A stretch of DNA of 64,000 bases from JAJFUI01 sp963754135 (GTDB lineage Bacteria > Planctomycetota > Planctomycetia > Pirellulales > Thermoguttaceae), in NCBI GenBank assembly GCA_963754135.1, contig CAVWEY010000003.1, forward strand, positions 1,736,001-1,800,000. The letters run 5' to 3'. The notes beneath the pieces are model-generated. The model worked only from the letters and a program-made list of their open reading frames with translations. It made no database searches and was not told the origin of the DNA. The position numbers were made by a program, and so were the translations under genes. Of the stretch, positions 17,844 to 26,762 are shown piece after piece (positions within the stretch are counted from its first letter, which is position 1; the number at the start of each line of letters is the position of its first letter).

Positions 17844-20561
17844 TCACGCCCCAGGGTAGAACGCCAACCGCGCGGCCTTCGGCGCCAAGGGCTCGATCAC
17901 GATGCTGTTCTCGCCCGTCTTGAGGTAACGGGTAATGTCCAGCCGCAGCGGCCGGCCGATTAGCCCGCCGGCCCGCTGGCCGTTGACCGTCACCGCGGCC
18001 GCCTCACCCGGTAAGTCGTCCATCTCCAGGCAGATGGTGGCGCGCGTGTTCTCCACGTGGGCGTAGCTACTGTAGGAGCAGTGGAGCAGATGGACGTCCG
18101 CCGGGATTGTCACCCGGCCCCGGAACGGATCGGCCGCCTTCACGGGGCTAAGCGTCAACGGCTTCCGCTTGAGGTCCGGCGTCGGCGAAAACGCCCCGCG
18201 ACTGCGGTCGCGGGGGGGATCGCGCACAATTGCGATCGGCTCGCGGATCGGCTTCGTATCCGGCTCGATCCGCGGCGGCCGGATGATCCTCTGCGGCTGG
18301 AACACCAAGAGCACGGTTTCTAGCGGCTCCAAGGTCAGCGACACCGTGACCGTGCCGGCCTCGGTCCGCCAAGACCGCGGCACGACGATTTCGTTCCGCA
18401 TCGGGTCCCAACACTCCGGCACGCCAGCGGTCGTCACGCGGAAGGTGTATTCCTGCCCTGCCCCTCGATGGTTCTGGTTTGCCACCAAGAAGATGTCCCG
18501 ACCGGCCTTTTTCCGGTGCAACACGTGCAGCCAGTTGTCCGCCAGGAGCGGGCGAATGCCGTCGGTGCCCACGCAGCACGGGAGCACACCGCCAATCCAC
18601 GAGTGGTATTCGGATATACCGCCCGATGGATTCCGTGAACTCAGGGAAAATAACCCTTCCGCTGGTTTGGCGTGGCAACGGTCTGCCGTTTCGCCCCAAA
18701 TCTCGCGGCAGAGCGCAAGAATGTCGGTGTTGCCCTTCCCAATCGTTGCGGACTTGGACGGGAGGAACCCGTAGCCGATGACGATGCCACCGCGCTCGTA
18801 GAACTCCTTGGCCTTCGCCAGCGTGGCATAGGGGATCGCTCCCACCGGGGGCACGATCAAGACACGGTATCGCTCGCCCTGGAGTTGGATTTCGGCCGGT
18901 TCGTCCGGCGCGACCGCCGGTTGCGGCTGTATGACGGCGTCCCGCTCGAACACATCCATCGGCAGCCAGTCGCAATCGAGTTGGGCATCTTGCAGGGCGG
19001 TGCTCAGTCCTTCTGGCGGGATCATCTTGCCGACCTGGCCGAGGTTGCCGGAGAAGAGGATCGCCACTGGACAGACGTGCCGGCCGCCGGTGAGCATCAG
19101 GCTCAGCCGGCTCGTGTAGTCGGCGAACACCCGGTACAGCGGCCAGCGGGGCTCGAAGCCGCCGTTGTAGAAATACGGCGGCCAGTCCTTGTCGTAGGGC
19201 GCCCGCGGATTGAACGAGTGCGGGATCAGGAAATTGACGCCGGAGACCTGCATGTGGTCGGCCCACCACTTCATCTCCCGATAGGTGAGTTTCTGCCCGC
19301 AGCCGCCGAAAATCTCGACCATCGCCACGTCGTCCGGCTTGCCGAAGACGTGCGAGATCGAACTGGCCAGCTTGGGCGTCTGCCAGATGGGCGGATTGGC
19401 GGCCTCCTCCCGCTTTCCCATGATAAACTGCCTTCCCACGGCGTCGATTCCCCCCATGTCGCTATAGCGCTGCAAGCGCATCATGTCGCCGGCGCAATAC
19501 TTGGGACTGTGGTAGAGTCCGGCGTGCTCCATGAAATGGCCGTGAGACATCACATGATGGGCGTGGCACCAGCAGGTGATGCCGCCGTACATCGTCCGGC
19601 CCCAGGCGTCGGCCAGGGCTTCGAGATACTGGTACTTGGCGGCAATCTGTTCCTCGCCGGCCAGCTCGAACTTGTAGGCCACGTAAGCCTTCTTCCAGTC
19701 TACGCCCCGCTCGGCCAAGACGCCATTCAACTCCGTGCCCCAGTCGCCGGGCGTCTCCGGCTCGTCGTAAAAGAAGCCGACGATCGTTTTGCCGAAATCG
19801 GCGGCGAAGTGGTCGTAGTGCGGCTGATAGACGGTTTGGATGTACCAATCAACGCAGTCCTTGCTGGCGCCGTCCACGGCCAGTTGCTTTGCCCAAGTAA
19901 GCGGGGGCGCTTGCACGTGGGTGAACTTCATGATCTTCCACTTGCCGGCAGGGATTTGCCACGCGAGTTTGCCGTCATGGATAAACGGGGCCAGATCGAC
20001 GAGGCTGTCGCCGAGAATGAAGCGGCTGGAAGCAGCTTCTACTTTGGGGCTGGAAGCCGCTTCTACTTTGCCGGCCACGGCGGCGACGTAGCGCTCGCCG
20101 CCAAAGCCGTCGGCCTCGAACGTCCGCGGCCCTTCCACGTCCGTAGAAGCGGCTTCCAGCCGCTTCGCGGCGTAGCGGGGCGGGACTTTGCCGCCGATGC
20201 TCTGGCTGGGCCACCACCGCTCGTCGAAGATCCACATCTTCAAGTTGTGTTTCTTCGCGGCTTCGAGGCAAATGCCCAGGTCGCGATACCAGCCGGGGCC
20301 CAGCCAATCGCTGTGGGGCCGGCTTTCGGCAGTGAAACAGCCGTTGCCCCCCTCGGCAACCTTGGCAATCTCCGCCTCCAACTGCTGCCGGCTCTCGTCG
20401 CCGTGCAGCCAGAACAGCGGGCCGGTAAGCCGCCGGGCTTCGATAGGCAACTCGCGGAACTGCCGCTCCAACGAGGCCATTTCGTCTTCTGCCGCCGGGG
20501 CCGCCGAAACCAACACGCCAAGGCACAGGCCGCCGGCGAGAATCGTGAGAATGCGTTTCAA
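17844..20561 (-). CDS. Secreted glycoside hydrolase-like protein (GH106-like)
   Basis: 905 residues with signal peptide (MKRILTILAGGLCLGVLVSAAPA). LTGPLFWLHGD, GNGCFTAESRPHSDWLGPGWY, MWIFDERWWPSQSIGGKVPP and VGFFYDEPETPGDWG match large planctomycete/Bacteroidetes glycosyl hydrolases near the alpha-L-rhamnosidase family GH106. A glutamine amidotransferase-like beta-galactosidase trimerisation-like section (GERYRVLIVPPVGAIPYATL) and a C-terminal jelly-roll (VHLLHCSYSSYAHVENT) follow. GH106 is the best guess, not certain. Three repeat copies within 20020-20165 read in frame, producing the repeated KVEAASS and RLEAAS segments. Frame intact. Confidence 0.7.
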   Translation of the reverse strand: MKRILTILAGGLCLGVLVSAAPAAEDEMASLERQFRELPIEARRLTGPLFWLHGDESRQQLEAEIAKVAEGGNGCFTAESRPHSDWLGPGWYRDLGICLEAAKKHNLKMWIFDERWWPSQSIGGKVPPRYAAKRLEAASTDVEGPRTFEADGFGGERYVAAVAGKVEAASSPKVEAASSRFILGDSLVDLAPFIHDGKLAWQIPAGKWKIMKFTHVQAPPLTWAKQLAVDGASKDCVDWYIQTVYQPHYDHFAADFGKTIVGFFYDEPETPGDWGTELNGVLAERGVDWKKAYVAYKFELAGEEQIAAKYQYLEALADAWGRTMYGGITCWCHAHHVMSHGHFMEHAGLYHSPKYCAGDMMRLQRYSDMGGIDAVGRQFIMGKREEAANPPIWQTPKLASSISHVFGKPDDVAMVEIFGGCGQKLTYREMKWWADHMQVSGVNFLIPHSFNPRAPYDKDWPPYFYNGGFEPRWPLYRVFADYTSRLSLMLTGGRHVCPVAILFSGNLGQVGKMIPPEGLSTALQDAQLDCDWLPMDVFERDAVIQPQPAVAPDEPAEIQLQGERYRVLIVPPVGAIPYATLAKAKEFYERGGIVIGYGFLPSKSATIGKGNTDILALCREIWGETADRCHAKPAEGLFSLSSRNPSGGISEYHSWIGGVLPCCVGTDGIRPLLADNWLHVLHRKKAGRDIFLVANQNHRGAGQEYTFRVTTAGVPECWDPMRNEIVVPRSWRTEAGTVTVSLTLEPLETVLLVFQPQRIIRPPRIEPDTKPIREPIAIVRDPPRDRSRGAFSPTPDLKRKPLTLSPVKAADPFRGRVTIPADVHLLHCSYSSYAHVENTRATICLEMDDLPGEAAAVTVNGQRAGGLIGRPLRLDITRYLKTGENSIVIEPLAPKAARLAFYPGA
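20020..20165 (+). repeat. Three copies of a GTAGAAGCGGCTTCCAGCC repeat inside a gene
   Basis: Copies at about 20020-20042 and 20048-20066 face one way; a third at 20143-20165 is inverted and starts with GTAG. All are translated in the hydrolase gene (complement), giving VEAASS/LEAAS peptides. Confidence 0.8.
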
Positions 20562-20590
20562 GGCAGGACCCTCCGGTTGTTTAACAAGTT

Positions 20591-20616
20591 GGGTGGCACG
20601 CCCTGAAAGGGCGTGG
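20591..20616 (+). repeat. Single CACGCCCTGAAAGGGCGTG palindrome, copy 3
   Basis: One arm only (GGGTGGCACGCCCTGAAAGG...) upstream of the hydrolase start. The inverted mate seen at the other loci is missing. Confidence 0.85.
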
Positions 20617-20645
20617 CTGATGCGTCATTATCGCCCGGCCGCCGG

Positions 20646-20675
20646 TTGACGGCAAGCGGCCGGGGGGCGTAAAAT
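20646..20675 (+). promoter_or_regulatory. Sigma-70-type promoter for the URO-D-like gene
   Basis: TTGACG at 20646-20651, an 18-base spacer, and TAAAAT at 20670-20675. The -10 box overlaps the most upstream ATG (20674), arguing that translation begins further down. Confidence 0.5.
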
Positions 20676-20715
20676 GGCCGCCATGAACACCACCAGCCCC
20701 AACCGCCGCGAAACC

Positions 20716-21867
20716 ATGTCTTCCCGCGACCGCCTGCTCCGGGCGCTCAATCACCAGGTCCCCGACCGCGTGCCGATTGACCTGGGGGGGAACCAGACGG
20801 GCATTCACAAGTTCGCCTATCAGGCGCTGCTCGATCACCTGGGCATCCGGGATGAGACCGTCATCATGGACGCGGTGCAGCAACTCGCCCGGCCGTGCGA
20901 GGCGGTGCTCGAGCGGTTCCACGTCGATACGCGTTACCTTTTTGCCGCGGCGCGGGCCGGCTTCGACGGCACGATCCGGCAGAACCGGCGGGGCGGCCGG
21001 CTATGGCACAACCTGCGGGACGAGTTCGGCGTGGTCTGGTCCATGCCCGACGACCGGCCGTACTACATGGACATCTCCCACCATCCGATGGCCGAGGCGA
21101 CCATCAAGGACATTCCGGCCTATCCGTGGCCGAAGGGGGACGACCCGAGCCGCTTCGCCGGGATGCGAGAGCAGGCGCTCAGGCTGCGGAAGGAGACGCC
21201 CTACGCGGTCGTGAGCGGCATCGCCGGAGTGGTCTACGAAACCTGCTGGTATCTCCGCGGTCTGGAACGCTGGCTGATGGACCTGGTGACCGAGCCGGAG
21301 CTGTGCGAGGCGATGATGGACCAGACGCTCCGCTTCTGGCTCGATTGGTTCCGCCTCTTTCTCGACGAAGTGGGCGATCTGGTCAACGTGATCATGATTG
21401 GCGACGATCTGGCCGGGCAGACCGGACCGCTGTTCCGGCCGGAAATCTACCGCCAGCTCGTCAAGCCGCGGCAGAAGCGGCTGGTCGACTACATCCGTTC
21501 GCGGACCAAAGCCAAGGTCTGGTATCACACCTGCGGCTCGTGCGCCCAGTACATCCCCGATCTGCTGGACAACGGCATCGACGTCTTGAATCCGATGCAG
21601 CTCAGCGCGAAGGACATGGACCCGGCGGCGTTGAAGGCCCGCTTCGGCGGGCGGATGGCGTTCTGGGGCGGGGCGATCGACACCCAGCACGTCCTGCCCA
21701 CCGCCTCGCCGGAAGTGGTCCGCCAGCACGTCGCCCGCAATCTGGCCGCCTGGAAGCCCGGCGGCGGCTACGTCTTCAACAACGTCCACAACATCCAGGC
21801 CGGCATCCCCCCGGAGAACGTTGTCGCCCTGTTCGACGCGGCGTATGAGGCGGGGTTCTACGAGTGA
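20716..21867 (+). CDS. Uroporphyrinogen decarboxylase-like protein (MtaA/CmuA-type superfamily)
   Basis: 383 residues from ATG 20716, which gives the usual family N-terminus SSRDRLLRALNHQVPDRVPID; in-frame ATGs at 20674 and 20683 lie on or just after the promoter. The middle and end match URO-D superfamily proteins: GDDLAGQTGPLF, YHTCGSCAQYIPDLLDNGID, NPMQLSAKDMDPAALK, FWGGAIDTQHVLP. Many such proteins are not haem enzymes but corrinoid/methyl-transfer relatives or have unknown substrates. No haem genes are adjacent, so a role in haem synthesis is unlikely. Frame intact. Confidence 0.8.
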   Translation: MSSRDRLLRALNHQVPDRVPIDLGGNQTGIHKFAYQALLDHLGIRDETVIMDAVQQLARPCEAVLERFHVDTRYLFAAARAGFDGTIRQNRRGGRLWHNLRDEFGVVWSMPDDRPYYMDISHHPMAEATIKDIPAYPWPKGDDPSRFAGMREQALRLRKETPYAVVSGIAGVVYETCWYLRGLERWLMDLVTEPELCEAMMDQTLRFWLDWFRLFLDEVGDLVNVIMIGDDLAGQTGPLFRPEIYRQLVKPRQKRLVDYIRSRTKAKVWYHTCGSCAQYIPDLLDNGIDVLNPMQLSAKDMDPAALKARFGGRMAFWGGAIDTQHVLPTASPEVVRQHVARNLAAWKPGGGYVFNNVHNIQAGIPPENVVALFDAAYEAGFYE

Positions 21868-21949
21868 CGCGCAATAGTGTCGAAATCGCCACAACTCACG
21901 ATCCAACAAGCGGTTGTGACTTGGCGACATGATGGGCTTAGGGTTTAGC

Positions 21950-22050
21950 AGCCTGTTGAAAAAGTCGTTCTTGTCAGCAAAGCTAGCTGCGTTTTTGCCG
22001 AGGAATTCGATGCTAGCATGTCCCACCTTTGGGCCTTTTTCAACAGGCTG
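21950..22050 (+). repeat. MITE-like element with 16-base perfect terminal inverted repeats
   Basis: CAGCCTGTTGAAAAAG at the left end and its exact inverse at the right bound a 101-base element with no coding content. It lies in the roughly 350-base gap between the URO-D-like and WecA-like genes. No transposase with these ends was seen in the window. Confidence 0.75.
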
Positions 22051-22052
22051 TT

Positions 22053-22133
22053 AGGTCTTAGGTCTTTGGCCAGGTAACATGTACGGCCTAAAGACCCAAG
22101 CCCTAAGACCTAAGCCCCAAGAGCCCCAAGTCC
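22053..22133 (+). repeat. Heptamer tract (TAGGTCT / AAGACCT), inverted
   Basis: Left side TAGGTCT TAGGTCT TTGGCC; right side AAGACCC AAGCCCT AAGACCT AAGCCCC and variants, all with period seven and pairing with the left. It directly follows the MITE-like element and leaves about 90 bases to the next gene. Confidence 0.75.
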
Positions 22134-22223
22134 TAGCTACAACTGACATTGCGTCGGCTGCCGAATTTTGGGATAAGGTAAGGTCCAATCAGGGTGGATT
22201 GGTCCGTTGGCAATGGATTGCAA

Positions 22224-23784
22224 ATGCGCTTCGCGTTGACATCTCTGACGGCCTTCGTGGCGTCGCTCTGCCTGACGGCGGTGGTGCGCACGGCAGCGGA
22301 ACGTTGCGGCATCGTCGATCGCCCCGACGGCAAACGGAAGCTGCACGGCGGGCCGGTCCCTCTTTGGGGCGGCTTGGCGGTCTACGGCGCCACCGTGCTG
22401 GGGTTGGCCGCGCTCCATCTTGGCGGCGCCACGGCGAAGTTCTCCGAACTGAGCACGGTGTGGATGATCGCGGCGGGCTGCGTCTGTTTCGTCGGCGGCG
22501 TGGACGACCGCTTCGATCTGCCCCCGCGGTTGAAGTTGGCCCTGCAAACGGTCTCGGTGCTGCCGATCATCCTGTTCGGCTACTACGTCGATCGCATCGT
22601 GGCCTTCGGCTGCCCGATCGAGCTGGGATGGCTCGGCATTCCCTTGACGGTCCTCTGGCTGCTGGGTTGCATCAACGCCCTGAACTTGCTCGACGGCATG
22701 GATGGGCTGGCGTCGCTGACCGGGCTGTCGGCGGCCGCGATGCTGGGCATCATCGCCGCCAGCCAGGGGCACGCCCACGTGGCCGCAATGGCCTTCGTGC
22801 TGGCCGGCGCGCTGGCCGGCTTCCTCGCCTATAACCTCCCGCCCGCCAGCATCTTCCTGGGCGACTCCGGGAGCATGGTGATCGGGCTGACGGTCGGCCT
22901 GCTGGGAATCCAGGGGACCTTGAAGACCTCGGCCACCTTGGCGATCACGGCCCCGGCCGTGGTGATGACCCTGCCGATGTTCGACATCGTGGCGGCCATC
23001 GTGCGGCGGCGGCTTACCGGGCGGCGGCTGGACTCGCCCGACCGGCTCCATATCCACCACCGGCTGCTGGACCGCGGCTGGACCCCCTGGCAAGTGCTCT
23101 GCCTGCTGGGGGCGCTGTGTTTGACCACCGGCGCGGCCGCCACCGCCGCCACGATCTTCCGCCGCGACGCCCTGGCGTGGATCGCCGCCGGTGACCCTGG
23201 TCGTGTTGATGATCCGCCTGCGGCTGTTCGGCCACGACGAGTTCGCCCTGGCCAAGCAGGCCGTCGTGCGGGCGATGAAAGCGTACACGGGGCTGGGGGT
23301 TCAGGGTTCAGGGTTCAGGGTTCGGGGTTCAGAGGTCAGCGGTCAGAGGTCAGAAGCCGGCAAGCACCAATCATCAGCCGTCAATTATCAATCTGCTGAA
23401 CCCCGAACCCTGAACCCCTTGTCCTGGGACGCCTTCCTCCGCCGCCTCCAGGTGTGGGACGTCTGCCAGGCCGAGTTTCACACGTCGCTGGACGGGAGCC
23501 GGCGGCGGATCCGCTGGATCGACCCCGAGGCGCCCCCCGGCGGACATTGCCGCTGGTCGCTCGGGGTGTCGCTTCCGGGCCCCCGCGGCGAGCTGTGCGA
23601 GCTTCGTGCCGGCGGGGCGCGGCCGGTCGCCGGGCACGCGGAGCTTGACGCGCTGACGCTGGTCTTGAAGGAATCGGCCGCCCATTTCGCCGCCTGCACC
23701 GACCAGCTCTTCGGACCGCCGCTTGTCCCCGAAGAGCCGGCCGCGGCGGGCGAGCAGCCCAACCGCCGTCGCAAAGCAGCCTAG
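22224..23784 (+). CDS. Undecaprenyl-phosphate sugar-1-phosphate transferase (WecA/MraY-like), frame broken near 23192
   Basis: Start ATG 22224 (MRFALTSLTAF). The membrane enzyme has DRPDGKRKLHGGPVPLWGG, VGGVDDRFDL, NALNLLDGMDGLA, FLGDSGSM and HIHHRLLDRG, the hallmarks of the WecA/TagO/MraY family that loads a sugar phosphate on a polyprenyl lipid. Removing one G near 23192 continues the frame as TLVVLMIRLRLFGHDEF. A soluble C-terminal part of about 170 residues follows, interrupted near its start by a 7-nt-period repeat tract read in frame (GSGFRVRGSEV ... EPRTLNPL). It starts the glycan pathway feeding the adjacent GT2 (inference). Confidence 0.85.
23297..23420 (+). repeat. Composite heptamer tract (GGTTCAG, TCAGAGG, CAATCAT, CTGAACC) inside a gene
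   Basis: Successive 7-nt units GGTTCAG, then TCAGAGG/TCAGCGG, then CAATCAT/CAGCCGT/CAATTAT, ending with inverted CTGAACC units. It is read in frame in the WecA-like gene. The GGTTCAG part recurs at 44722-44822. Confidence 0.85.
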
Positions 23785-23786
23785 AC

Positions 23787-24584
23787 ATGCCTCCTGCCGA
23801 CCTCGACATTGGCGTAATGTACACCCAGGAGCGCGAGCTGATGCCGCGGCTGCTGGCGACGATGTCGGCCTCGGGCGACGGACTGCGGATGCGGCTGATC
23901 CTGGTCGACAACGCCTCCGAAGAAATGGGGACGGTTTCTTCGTGGTGCGGGTACTTCCCGGAGACGCACGTGCTCAAGAACTCCCGCCGCCTCTCCTACG
24001 CCGCCAACCTGAACCGCATCCTCGCGGCCGCCGCCGCCCGCTACGTCCTGCTGATGAACACCGACATGTACTTCGACCCGCGGCAGCAATGCCTCGGCCG
24101 CATGGTGGCGATGATGGACGGCCGGCCGGACTGCGGGGTGGCCGGCTGCCGGCTGTACCACGCCGACGGCACGGACGCCCATGCCGCGCGGCGGTTCCAA
24201 ACGCTGCCGCTGGTGCTGGCGCGGCGTTGCGGGCTGGGCCGGCTGTTGCGCCGCACGCTGGAGCGCCACTTCTACGCCGAGCACGCCCCGGACGAGACCT
24301 TTCCCTGCGATTGGCTTTCCGGCTGCTTTTTGATGGTCCGCCGCGAGGCGGCCCTGGCCATCGGCGGCTTCGACGAGAACTACGGCAAGTATTTCGAGGA
24401 CGTGGACTTCTGCCTGCGGATGGCGCGGGCGGGGTGGCGGGTGATGTACCACGGGGCCGCCTCCTGCTACCACCTCGAACGCCGCGCCAGCCGGAACCTC
24501 TGCTCGGCCGACGCCTGGATTCACTTCCGCGCCTACGTCCGCTGGCTCCGCCGCTGGGGGCTGCACCCCGCCGCCTCATTGTAG
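23787..24584 (+). CDS. Family 2 glycosyltransferase (rhamnosyltransferase-like)
   Basis: 265 residues, starting three bases after the upstream stop. It shows ILVDNASEE, LSYAANLNRIL, VLLMNTDMYFDP (the metal/nucleotide-sugar site), CDWLSGCFLMVRREA and GGFDENYGKYFEDVDFCLRMARAGW, a pattern close to WbbL-like rhamnosyltransferases. It probably acts in the cytoplasm on the lipid-linked sugar made by the neighbour upstream. Donor sugar not assignable with confidence. Frame intact. Confidence 0.88.
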   Translation: MPPADLDIGVMYTQERELMPRLLATMSASGDGLRMRLILVDNASEEMGTVSSWCGYFPETHVLKNSRRLSYAANLNRILAAAAARYVLLMNTDMYFDPRQQCLGRMVAMMDGRPDCGVAGCRLYHADGTDAHAARRFQTLPLVLARRCGLGRLLRRTLERHFYAEHAPDETFPCDWLSGCFLMVRREAALAIGGFDENYGKYFEDVDFCLRMARAGWRVMYHGAASCYHLERRASRNLCSADAWIHFRAYVRWLRRWGLHPAASL

Positions 24585-24606
24585 GAGGCGACCCCCGTCG
24601 CCGATT
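24583..24606 (+). repeat. GTAG-led palindrome (GGCGACCCCCGTCGCC)
   Basis: GTAGGAGGCGAC-CCCC-GTCGCC: the hairpin GGCGAC/GTCGCC led by GTAG, overlapping the stop codon of the GT2 gene and just left of the pair at 24612. Confidence 0.65.
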
Positions 24607-24611
24607 GGCGA

Positions 24612-24692
24612 GGGTGGCACGCCCTGAAAGGGCGTGGAGACCCGCACGGTTGAACCTTCACGTCCGCCACGCCCTTTCAGGGCGTGCCACCC
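24612..24692 (+). repeat. Paired inverted palindrome, CACGCCCTGAAAGGGCGTG family, copy 4
   Basis: Two inverted arms around a unique core, between the convergent GT2 and rseP genes. Confidence 0.92.
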
Positions 24693-24700
24693 GCCGTCTC

Positions 24701-26762
24701 TTACCGCCGCGGGAACAGGCCGACATCGAGGCCCAAGGCCCAAACCATCAACGTCAACACCAGGATCAAACCGATGTAGCTCAAGACGATCTGCACGCTC
24801 TCGGGGGCCGGCTTGCCGCGGATCCCTTCGTAGCACAAGAGCACGAAGTGCCCGCCGTCCAACAACGGAATGGGCAGAAAATTGAGCACCGCCAGGTTCG
24901 CGCTCAAAAGCGTCAGAAACAGCAACAGCCGGGCGTTCCCCTGGTCGGCATAGGCCAAGGCCATCGTCAGGATCGTCCACGGTCCCGCCACCAACCGCAG
25001 CGAGACTTTGTTCTTGCTGATCGCTCGCACCGTGCCATAAACGAGCGTCAGGGCTTCGAGCGTTTCCTGGCCGCCCAGCGACACGGCCTCGCCGACCGAG
25101 TTGGCCCTCAAGTCGAACGTCAGCGGCTCGAACAGCAGCCCGCGGGCCGGGTCGAACCAACCGGCCGCCTCGACCAGCTCGATTCCCTTTACGGTTTCCT
25201 CCTTGCCGTGGCGTGAGAAGGTGAGGTCGAGCGTGGTGCCCGGCAGCGTCCGCCGATTGAGAAAGAGCATCAAGGCCGGCCAGTTGAGGTCTTCCTCCTT
25301 GAAGTCGATCGTGGTCGTCGGCTGCTCGAATTTCAGTTTTCGCAACACCTCCTTGGCGGGCGGATTCACCACCGCCCGGACTATCACGTCGCCCGGTTCG
25401 AGGCCGGCCTTGGCGGCCGGGCTTCCCGGCTTGACTTCCTCGACCTCGTTGAGGACGTGGTAGGCGACGCCCAACGCCGATACCGCTTCCCGGTCGTTCG
25501 GATGGCTCGCCGGCGCGAATTCGATCGGCTGCCGCAGGGTGACCTTGAGGGTCGCCGGCTGCTTCTCTCCCTCGCGCTTGAGCGTCAACTCGATCGTCTT
25601 GCCGGCGCGGCGGTCGAGCCGGTCAGAACAGGGTCATCGGATCGCCGGCCGGGCCGCCATCGATTTGGGTGATCCGGTCGCCCGGCTTGATTCCCGCGGC
25701 CTTGGCGGGGGAGCCGTCCTGAATGGCGGTGATCTCCCCCATCTTCATCACCAATCCGAGTTCCCGCATCGGGTTCGGCGCCACCGGGATCGGTATCTGC
25801 TCGGTCTTGCCCGTCGGCTTCCCTTGGGCGTCTTCCACGGCGCGGACGACCGTCACCGTGATCCGCTTGTCCGCCGTCTGCGCCAGTTCGGCCTCGATCC
25901 GGCCGTAGTTGCCGATGGGCACGTCGTTGATCCGCACAACGTTGTCGCCGTTGCGGAACGCCGGGACGGCCAGGTCGGCTGCCGAGCCGGGCAGCACGGC
26001 GTGTTCTTTCTCGATGAGCCAGGTCCTCAGGTCCGGTCTCAAGCGCGTCGTATTCCCGCTGGTCACTCCGATAAAGAACGCCCCGAGGGAGCGGTCCGGC
26101 TTCACGGTGATCTTCAGCGTGCGCTCGACTCCCGGCCGGCGGACCGAAAGCGGCACGCCTACCTTAGGATCGAATTCGCCAAGCGGGATCGTGCTTTGCA
26201 GATCGCGGAACTGCGTCATTTTCTTGTCGGCGATCTTGAGAATCTCGTCGCCCGGACGCAAGTCAACCTGCCAGGCCGGATCGCCGGCCAGCACCCCGCC
26301 CACGACACAGGGCGGCGTCGGCACACCCATCCACGGCGACACGGCCACCACCGCCATCACAAAGGCGAAAATCACATTCATAATCACGCCGGCCGAAATG
26401 ATCGCCATCCGCTTCGGCACGCTCTTGGCCAGGAAACTGCGGGGATCGAACCGTGGAACAGCTTCCGCCTTCTCCTTTGCCCGCTCCATTTCCGCCTTGA
26501 TCTTTGCCGGGTTGTCCTCCTGGCCGAGCATCTTGACGTATCCGCCCAACGGGAGGATGCCGATGCCGTACTCCGTCTCGCCCCAGCGGAACTTGCAGAA
26601 CCGGAGCCCGCCGATGTCGAAGCCCAGGTAGAACTTCTCGCACTTCACCCCACAGAGTTTGGCCACCGTGAAATGGCCCAACTCGTGGACGAAGATCACA
26701 AAGCCCAGGCCGACGAGCACCTTGAGGCTCAATACCGTATAACCGATTACGTAGAACAACAA
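24701..26762 (-). CDS. rseP: Site-2 protease RseP-like zinc metalloprotease, frame broken near 25627
   Basis: About 686 residues, longer than E. coli RseP (450). The first membrane helix holds FVIFVHELGHFTVAKLCGV with the HExxH zinc site; LPLGGYVKMLGQEDN follows. PDZ-like regions contain GDEILKIADK, GDRITQIDGGPAGD and KAGLEPGDVIVRAV. The C-terminus has the LDGGHFVLLCYEG metal-ligand motif. Removing one T near 25627 joins MTLF to DRLDRRAGKTIELTLKREG. The likely start is TTG 26762 after a GGAGG at about 26770, overlapping the end of dxr, so the pair is translationally coupled. It cleaves membrane proteins, typically anti-sigma factors. Confidence 0.9.

Noticed and set aside
23297..23420. Possible CRISPR array (short repeated units)
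   Set aside because: Units are 7 bases with no spacers of constant length, and no cas gene is near. It is a tandem heptamer tract.
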